Positions 59,022 through 64,000 of a stretch of 64,000 nucleotides of DNA are shown here, piece by piece. The stretch lies in assembly GCF_007991655.1 (NCBI RefSeq), contig NZ_BJYT01000010.1, positions 62,001-126,000 of the forward strand, read 5' to 3'. Within the stretch, counting starts at the first letter, position 1, and every line of letters starts with the position of its first letter. The notes under the pieces are model-generated. The model had not been told where the DNA came from, did no database searches, and worked only from the letters and a program-made list of their open reading frames with translations. The stretch comes from Segetibacter aerophilus (GTDB lineage Bacteria; Bacteroidota; Bacteroidia; Chitinophagales; Chitinophagaceae). The translations under genes were made by a program, and so were the position numbers.

Positions 59022-59585
59022 ATGATAAAGAGTAGAAATGTAATATTAGGCATCGATCCGGGAACGTTGTTTATGGGCTATGCGTTGATGGATGCTACCA
59101 CAAGTACGCCAAGGCTAGTGATGATGGATGCGCTAAAGCTATCAAGCAAGACTGATGCATATGAAAGACTGCAGAGAATACACCTTACAGTTGTTGATCT
59201 TATAGCTACCTACCAACCAAATACGTTTGCTATTGAAGCCCCCTTTTTTGGAAAGAATGTACAGAGTATGTTGAAGCTTGGAAGAGCCCAAGGGGTAGCT
59301 ATCGCGGCAGCGATGCAGGCTGGATTGACTGTTACAGAATACTCTCCTAAAAAAGTAAAACAGTCCATCACAGGAAATGGAAATGCTGACAAAGACCAGG
59401 TATGGAAGATGCTGCAACGCATTATGAGTCTCGAAGAAAAGCCGCAATATTTTGATGCAACGGATGCGCTTGCAGTCGCCCTCTGTCACCATTATCAATC
59501 CAACTCAGTGATCGGAAAACTCGGAAAAGGCTTGAAAGGTTGGGAAGATTTTATATCAAAAAATCCGGGACGGGTAATAAAATGA
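59022..59585 (+). CDS. ruvC: Holliday junction resolvase RuvC
   Basis: A 187-aa endonuclease that cuts four-way junctions with RuvAB. Catalytic acidic residues are visible: D12 (LGIDPGTLFMGY), E72 (AIEAPFF), D145 and D148 (FDATDAL). Length is normal (E. coli 173). ruvA and ruvB are not adjacent. It diverges from the flippase-like gene and is followed by a repeat pair. Confidence 0.96.
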   Translation: MIKSRNVILGIDPGTLFMGYALMDATTSTPRLVMMDALKLSSKTDAYERLQRIHLTVVDLIATYQPNTFAIEAPFFGKNVQSMLKLGRAQGVAIAAAMQAGLTVTEYSPKKVKQSITGNGNADKDQVWKMLQRIMSLEEKPQYFDATDALAVALCHHYQSNSVIGKLGKGLKGWEDFISKNPGRVIK

Positions 59586-59640
59586 ATAGTCACTAAGGTC
59601 ATCAAGCCAGTAAGTCACTAGGGGAAGCTTTTTTTTTGAT

Positions 59641-59806
59641 CCAGCTTCAGTGCTCTGCTTGACATCGTTGTGTCACTCTCTTGTACTGTAATTCATTATT
59701 CATCTACCATTACGTTTACGTAATTGGGCACTGAAAACTACCTCAGCGAGACCAATAAAAAGTCGAAGGGTGCGACGCAACAAAAGCTTAAAGGATAGCG
59801 AATGCT
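59641..59806. repeat. Inward-facing pair of REP-like repeats (166 bp)
   Basis: Forward half: CCAGCTTCAGTGCTCTGCTT, then CATCGTTGTGTCACTCTC and TTGTACTG (59663-59688). Reverse half on the minus strand: AGCATTCGCTATCCTTTAAG, then TTTGTTGCGTCGCACCC (59806-59767). About 75 bases of noncoding DNA separate them. It fills most of the 302-base convergent spacer between ruvC and the HIT gene. Confidence 0.75.
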
Positions 59807-59887
59807 AAGTACATAAACAATCAAATCATCACTACAACAAGCAAACGGAAAAGGGTTTAACGGCACAATCTCCGGAACACAAGACCG

Positions 59888-60289
59888 TTAGTTGCTTGCA
59901 CCCATTTCAGCAATTATCCTTTGCTGTATATCTGCAAACTCCTCTTTAGACAATTTTATTTTTGGATTATTAAGATGAACATCTGACGCATGCGTTATCG
60001 GAATTAAATGCACATGAGCATGAGGTACTTCAAGACCCACCGTAATTATATTTACGCGGTTACACGGAAAAATCTTTTCTAAAGCTTTGGCAATCGGTTT
60101 TGCAAACAAGAGTAAGCCGCCAAGATACTCGTCCGGTACATCAAATATTTTGTCGACTTCTATTTTCGGGATCACCAGTGTATGTCCTTTCTGTACCGGG
60201 TAAATGTCGAGGAATGCAAAAAACAGATCATTCTCTGCAACTCTATAAGAAGGAATTTCGCCTGCAATAATTTTCGAAAATATTGTCAT
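59888..60289 (-). CDS. HIT-family nucleotide hydrolase
   Basis: A 133-aa histidine-triad protein from the ATG at 60289 (MTIFSKIIAGEIPSY, the usual HIT start); the 27 codons upstream are not conserved and cover a terminator. The catalytic H90-A-H92-V-H94 triad is intact. HIT hydrolases cleave AMP-linked nucleotides; in bacteria their role is housekeeping. It lies just downstream of greA. Confidence 0.94.
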   Translation of the reverse strand: MTIFSKIIAGEIPSYRVAENDLFFAFLDIYPVQKGHTLVIPKIEVDKIFDVPDEYLGGLLLFAKPIAKALEKIFPCNRVNIITVGLEVPHAHVHLIPITHASDVHLNNPKIKLSKEEFADIQQRIIAEMGASN

Positions 60290-60336
60290 ACAAATTTTTT
60301 TATGGTCAGTTTTAATATGATTAATTCTAATGAAAA

Positions 60337-60355
60337 AGCCGGCCAAAGGCCGGCT
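60337..60355 (-). terminator. Terminator of greA
   Basis: AGCCGGCC (60337-60344) and GGCCGGCT (60348-60355) form a perfect 8-bp stem with an AAA loop; on the minus strand TTTTTCA follows. It lies 19 bases after the greA stop and before the HIT start. Confidence 0.85.
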
Positions 60356-60374
60356 AAAAAAACTTTGCAACAGC

Positions 60375-60851
60375 TTACACTGTAATGTCTTCCACTTTAA
60401 ATTTCATGACACCGTTGGGTGCCTGCACTTCAGCTATCTCACCTTTTACTTTACCAATTAATCCCCTGCCAATAGGTGATGAAGCGGATATTTTATTAGC
60501 TTTTAAGTCCGCTTCCTTTTCACCAACTATCTGGTAAGTCACTGTTTTTTTTGTTGCCATGTTAGTTATGGTAACACGTGTTAAAATAGTAACCTTGCTT
60601 GTATCAATGGTGTTTGTATCTACAATTTTAGCAGTTGCAATAACCCCTTCTAATTGTTTTATTTTAGCCTCAAGCATTCCCTGGGCTTCTTTAGCAGCAT
60701 CATACTCGGCATTCTCTTTTAAGTCGCCTTTTTCCCGAGCTTCTGCAATTGCACGCGATGCGGCAGGTCTTTCCACCGCTTTCAACTGGTGCAATTCCTG
60801 CTTCATTAACTCAAAAGTCTCTTTTGTTACATAATTAGTAGTCTCACTCAT
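60375..60851 (-). CDS. greA: Transcription elongation factor GreA
   Basis: A 158-aa factor that rescues backtracked RNA polymerase. From the ATG at 60851: coiled-coil domain with the tip region EKGDLKENAEYDAAKEAQG (the acidic D/E tip that enters the secondary channel), then the FKBP-like domain ending SPIGRGLIGKVKGEIAEVQAPNGVMKFKVEDI. The frame is open for 66 more codons upstream, but these are not conserved and contain the promoter box. Confidence 0.97.
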   Translation of the reverse strand: MSETTNYVTKETFELMKQELHQLKAVERPAASRAIAEAREKGDLKENAEYDAAKEAQGMLEAKIKQLEGVIATAKIVDTNTIDTSKVTILTRVTITNMATKKTVTYQIVGEKEADLKANKISASSPIGRGLIGKVKGEIAEVQAPNGVMKFKVEDITV

Positions 60852-60916
60852 TTTCTTTCGTTTTAAAAAGACATAAAAAAATACAACGCCACAAAGACTT
60901 GCAGCGTTGCATCTGG

Positions 60917-60924
60917 CAAAAATA
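60917..60924 (-). promoter_or_regulatory. -7 box of the greA promoter
   Basis: On the minus strand TATTTTTG, perfect TAnnTTTG, about 65 bases before the greA ATG. Confidence 0.5.
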
Positions 60925-61059
60925 AGAAATTCATTAAATATAATTAAAATTCTAGTCGTTTCGAATACCTGTATTGTTAGTTTCCTGCTGCTTTTTGCTT
61001 TAACTGATATTTTTAATTTTTGGCTCTTAAATTGATCTAGGCCAGGCAAATGTTATACT

Positions 61060-61599
61060 ATGATAACCTTTGCTCACATCCCTAAAAAAAACACTTCAGT
61101 TGTTACTTTCGGCCTTAAAGAGATTGGCCCGTAATACTGGGTTGGAAATTGCAAGAATGGGATCGATTACTATACCGGTCAAACCTTTCGCGCTCCAGCA
61201 AGTGGTTTATTACAACGAATAAAACTTTTTTCTTCGGTTGTTTACGGCTCATGTAATGCTACCTTAAGTATCTATGCTTTCGATCATTCCAACTATACTT
61301 TTAAGGAGAAGAAAGCAGAAACCTCTCGGACTATTACCAAAGCACATGAAAATCAATGGCTGGATTTCGACCTGGTGAACTTGAAAGTTGACAAAGATGG
61401 GCGTTATGTCTTCAAGCTCGAATGCCAAGGAGCCGGAATGTTAGCTGTGGCGGAATGCCCCTGGAGTACTCCAAACCCTTATGCTGAGGGCGAAGAATGG
61501 ACAGGCTCTTCACTGTCAAAAGAAGGAAGTTTTTATAAAGATTTTGATCTCGCTTTTGAAGGTGAAATTGAAACGTTACTTAATACCCAGTTTATCTAA
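61060..61599 (+). pseudogene. Unknown gene interrupted by one in-frame TAA
   Basis: From the ATG at 61060 the frame encodes MITFAHIPKKNTSVVTFGLK and EIGP, then TAA at 61132-61134, then resumes at once with YWVGNCKNGIDYYTGQTFRA and remains open and coding-like (SIYAFDHSNYTFKEKKAETS, WLDFDLVNLKVDKDGRYVF) to the TAA at 61597. No ATG, GTG or TTG follows the internal stop until GTG at 61375. CAA to TAA, a single change, would restore a 179-aa protein of beta-rich appearance. It may be a pseudogene, a readthrough gene or a sequencing error. The family is not recognised. Its end overlaps the 2-hydroxyacid dehydrogenase gene by 24 bases, convergently. Confidence 0.6.
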
Positions 61600-62505
61600 C
61601 ACAACTTTAGACATTAGATAATACGCTTCATGCGAGTAACCGGCAATGTGAGGGGTTATGATGACATTAGGTCTTTCAAAAAGATTTTTAAGTTGTTGCT
61701 GTTCTTCGGGCGTATAGGTATCTAGTTTTTCGTTTTCTAAAACGTCTAAACCTGCACCTCTGATTAATCCGGCATCCAGCGCATTAATCATAGCTTTTGT
61801 ATCTGTGACCTTACCCCTGCAACAGTTTAAAAAATATGGCTTACTCTTACATGATTGAAAGAATTCGTCATTAGCAAGATGATAAGTTTCATCTGTAAGA
61901 GGTACGTGCAAACTAATCACGTCGCTATACCGGCAAACCTGTTCGAGGCTTGCTTCCTTTATATACCCTTTTGCAAAATCGTGCTTGTATTTATCAAAAG
62001 CTAGCACTGTAACTCCAAAGGGTGCAAGCACTTTAGCAAAGGCACTTCCATTATTTCCAAAGCCTATTATCCCAACTGTTTTTCCCGCTAGTTCAGTACC
62101 CCGGTTGTCGTTACGTAAATAAAGATTGCGCTTCAGTTCGTCAAAGCTTTTCGTGATGTTGTTCATCAAATTGAGTAACAAACCTAGCGCATGTTCTGCC
62201 ACGGCATTCCTGTTTCCTTCCGGGCTACTTACACATTTTATTCCCTTGCCTTCGGCGTATATCACATCTATCAGTTCCATTCCGCTTCCCAGCCTTCCTA
62301 TCCATTGTAAGTGTGGGGCCGCATCAATTAGTGCTTTGTCAATCTTCAGCCGGGTTGTTACAATCAATCCGACAGCATGAGCAATCCTCTCTCTTAATTC
62401 TTCGTAAGAAATAGACGGAACATATAAGACTTCAAAATGATTTTTCTTAAGCGTCTCCTCCAGGTAGGTATGAGCCGGAGCAGTTATAATGACTGTTGGA
62501 TTCAA
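61576..62505 (-). CDS. D-2-hydroxyacid dehydrogenase (NAD-dependent)
   Basis: A 309-aa member of the D-isomer 2-hydroxyacid dehydrogenase family. Nucleotide-binding GFGNNG (148-153), catalytic R230 in CCRG, E257 in LDVLENE and H286 in TPHIAG are in the expected places. It could be a phosphoglycerate or another 2-hydroxyacid dehydrogenase; substrate cannot be fixed from sequence. It follows rsmA by 23 bases on the same strand, so it is probably in the rsmA transcript. Confidence 0.9.
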   Translation of the reverse strand: MNPTVIITAPAHTYLEETLKKNHFEVLYVPSISYEELRERIAHAVGLIVTTRLKIDKALIDAAPHLQWIGRLGSGMELIDVIYAEGKGIKCVSSPEGNRNAVAEHALGLLLNLMNNITKSFDELKRNLYLRNDNRGTELAGKTVGIIGFGNNGSAFAKVLAPFGVTVLAFDKYKHDFAKGYIKEASLEQVCRYSDVISLHVPLTDETYHLANDEFFQSCKSKPYFLNCCRGKVTDTKAMINALDAGLIRGAGLDVLENEKLDTYTPEEQQQLKNLFERPNVIITPHIAGYSHEAYYLMSKVVLDKLGIK

Positions 62506-62528
62506 AATATTGTGGTTAAGTCTTTCTG

Positions 62529-63284
62529 TTAGTTCATCCGAAAAGTTAAGGCGGCAAAATCTTCAACGCTTAATACTTCGGCTCTTTTATCAAACAATTC
62601 ATCCTTTAATTCTTCTGCAGTAAACAAAGACTTTACAGCATTTCTGAGGGTTTTTCTTCTTTGGTTAAATGCTGTTTTCACCAGGTTAATAAATGCTTTC
62701 TCGCTTCTCATCTCTGGTACCGTTTCACGCCTTGTCAACCTGATTACCCCACTCATTACTTTTGGTGGCGGATTGAAGCAAGAAGAATCAACATCGAACA
62801 AGTACTCCACCTTATAAAAAGCCTGGACCAGCACACTCAAAACCCCGTACACTTTGCTGCCTTTTTTTGAGGCGGCCCGCTCGGCTACCTCTTTTTGAAA
62901 CATCCCAACAACCGTTGGAACTTGCTGCCGCCAGTCTAATACTTTAAACAAGATCTGGGTAGATATGTTGTACGGGAAATTTCCTACAACTGTAAACTCG
63001 TCATCAAAAGGTGCATCAATATCAAGAAAGCTATCATTAATAATTCTTCCCCGTATTGCCGGAAATGCTTTGTCGAGAAACAGGACCTTTTCATTATCAA
63101 GTTCCACAGCTTTAAAGTCTATACCGGATATTTTCAAAAGATACTTTGTAAGCGCTCCTCCCCCGGGGCCAACTTCCAATAATCGTTCAAAAGGCTGTTT
63201 CTGCAATTCGTCAATAATATTCCTGCATACATTTTCATCTTTCAAAAAATGCTGACCCAACGATTTTTTTAACCTGTATTCCAT
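62529..63284 (-). CDS. rsmA: 16S rRNA dimethyladenosine transferase RsmA (KsgA)
   Basis: A 251-aa methyltransferase that dimethylates the two adjacent adenosines near the 3' end of 16S rRNA. SAM motif [12 protein letters not shown] (36-46), the catalytic NFPYNIST and the C-terminal [12 protein letters not shown] are present. The start is the ATG at 63284 ([14 protein letters not shown]); a TTG three codons upstream overlaps the promoter box. Divergent from pdxA. Confidence 0.96.
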   Translation of the reverse strand: MEYRLKKSLGQHFLKDENVCRNIIDELQKQPFERLLEVGPGGGALTKYLLKISGIDFKAVELDNEKVLFLDKAFPAIRGRIINDSFLDIDAPFDDEFTVVGNFPYNISTQILFKVLDWRQQVPTVVGMFQKEVAERAASKKGSKVYGVLSVLVQAFYKVEYLFDVDSSCFNPPPKVMSGVIRLTRRETVPEMRSEKAFINLVKTAFNQRRKTLRNAVKSLFTAEELKDELFDKRAEVLSVEDFAALTFRMN

Positions 63285-63290
63285 GAGCGC

Positions 63291-63298
63291 CAAAAGTA
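63291..63298 (-). promoter_or_regulatory. -7 box of the rsmA promoter
   Basis: On the minus strand TACTTTTG, perfect TAnnTTTG, six bases before the rsmA ATG, predicting a leaderless or nearly leaderless mRNA. Confidence 0.55.
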
Positions 63299-63419
63299 AA
63301 TCTTAAACGTAAACTTTTAATGAGGTTGTGACTGGTGACACATAGGAAAATTACCGGCTCCGTCTAAAAGCCCTACTTAGGTCTAAATCATCCCTTTCAA
63401 CGGTAACTAATAGTTTCAC

Positions 63420-63427
63420 TATTTTTG
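63420..63427 (+). promoter_or_regulatory. -7 box of the pdxA promoter
   Basis: TATTTTTG, perfect TAnnTTTG, with TTTC about 21 bases upstream and the ATG 22 bases downstream. Confidence 0.55.
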
Positions 63428-63448
63428 CGCCTCAAACGCACAAGTAAT

Positions 63449-64000
63449 ATGAGCACCGAATTGCAAAAGCCTATCATTGGATTTAGCTGTGGCGACCTGA
63501 ACGGCATTGGACTGGAAATCATTATCAAAGCATTGAGCGATACCCGCATACTTGATTTTTGTACTCCTGTAGTTTTTGCAAATAACAAAAGCATCAATTT
63601 TTATCGCAAAACCTTGCTTGATATAAACTTCACTTTTACCATTATTAAAGATTTAACCAAACCCAATATTAAGCAGGTAAACGTGTTAAGCTGCTGGGAA
63701 GAGGATGTAGCTATAACTCCAGGTCAACTAAATGAGACCGGCGGAAAATATGCTTTCAAATCTTTGAAAGCTGCTGTAGAAGCACTCCAAAACAAACAAA
63801 TACATGGCCTTGTAACGGCTCCTATACACAAGAAAAATATTCAATCAGAAGAGTTCAACTACAGTGGACATACGCCTTATTTCAAAGATGCTTTCCATGT
63901 AGATGATGTGGTCATGCTGCTTGCAGCCAGTAACATCAGGGTCGGTTTGTTGACGGAACATGTGCCTGTTACAGAACTTGCAAGTCATATAACCAGTGCT
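63449..64000 (+). CDS. pdxA: 4-hydroxythreonine-4-phosphate dehydrogenase, N-terminal part (3' end outside window)
   Basis: The frame from the ATG at 63449 is open to the window end (184 codons). PdxA makes the precursor of pyridoxal phosphate from 4-phosphohydroxy-L-threonine. Visible family motifs: IIGFSCGDLNGIGLEI (substrate loop; GDPAGIG in most homologues, here GDLNGIG), LVTAPIHKKNI, and the metal/substrate site SGHTPYF. About half of the usual 330-360 residues are seen. Divergent from rsmA with 164 bases between. Confidence 0.93.
   Translation, partial: MSTELQKPIIGFSCGDLNGIGLEIIIKALSDTRILDFCTPVVFANNKSINFYRKTLLDINFTFTIIKDLTKPNIKQVNVLSCWEEDVAITPGQLNETGGKYAFKSLKAAVEALQNKQIHGLVTAPIHKKNIQSEEFNYSGHTPYFKDAFHVDDVVMLLAASNIRVGLLTEHVPVTELASHITSA

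Noticed and set aside
60290-60370. N-terminal extension of the HIT protein
   Set aside because: It would translate through the greA terminator hairpin; HIT proteins start at MTIFSKIIAGE.
60852-61049. Sixty-six-codon N-terminal extension of greA
   Set aside because: GreA normally begins at MSETTNYVTKE; the extension contains the TATTTTTG promoter box.
61132-61134. TAA read as a sense codon genome-wide
   Set aside because: Many conserved genes in the window end normally at TAA, so a reassigned code does not fit.

Overview
The window looks like a chromosomal segment of a Bacteroidota bacterium, most likely family Chitinophagaceae. The evidence is type IX secretion (T9SS) C-terminal domains on two very large surface proteins, Bacteroidota-type promoters (a TAnnTTTG box just upstream of many starts), the rplK-rplA-rplJ-rplL-rpoB-rpoC order, a short AtpC next to AtpD, and protein sequences typical of that family. 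There is no prophage, insertion sequence, CRISPR array, rRNA or recognisable tRNA gene. Most genes are core genes; the novelty lies in the spacers and in how some genes start.

Layout. 1-2.5 kb: end of ftsA, then ftsZ. 2.5-5.6 kb: a single-domain response regulator, an SGNH hydrolase plus esterase pair, and an AIM24-family protein. 5.7-16.3 kb: a carbohydrate-oxidation island (Tat-exported TIM-barrel sugar isomerase, a 1050-aa lipoprotein dehydrogenase with HEAT repeats and cytochrome c, a 1177-aa ThuA/sugar dehydrogenase/PKD/cytochrome c/CBM-like fusion, a FucP/GluP-type permease, an outer-membrane barrel). 16.4-27.8 kb (minus): rpoC, rpoB, rplL, rplJ, rplA, rplK. 28-30.8 kb (minus): an Mla-type lipid transporter. 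31-38.5 kb: recG, a T9SS PKD protein, serS. 38.8-42.7 kb: glpD-glpK-glpF glycerol operon. 43-53 kb: FUSC protein, tiny PID-CTERM-like protein, T9SS Ig-like protein, orphan histidine kinase, YqgE, an outer-membrane barrel and a DUF4136 lipoprotein. 53.4-64 kb: atpC/atpD, engB, a YkuK-like protein, DUF3108 protein, flippase-like membrane protein, ruvC, HIT protein, greA, a nonsense-interrupted gene, a 2-hydroxyacid dehydrogenase, rsmA and the start of pdxA.

Most unusual signals. (1) A dispersed, about 45-bp, REP-like repeat family occurs only between genes, at least a dozen copies, three of them as inward-facing pairs of about 165-250 bp. (2) A probable small structured RNA lies between atpD and engB: a perfect 13-bp long-range stem followed by a perfect intrinsic terminator not owned by any gene. 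(3) Two conserved genes, recG and the flippase-like gene, have conserved N-termini that extend past every ATG/GTG/TTG and seem to start at ATA and CTG. (4) An uncharacterised gene at 61.1 kb is open and coding-like except for one TAA. (5) Several genes have the TAnnTTTG box so close to the ATG that their transcripts should be nearly leaderless. All calls are by reading only; no database search was run.
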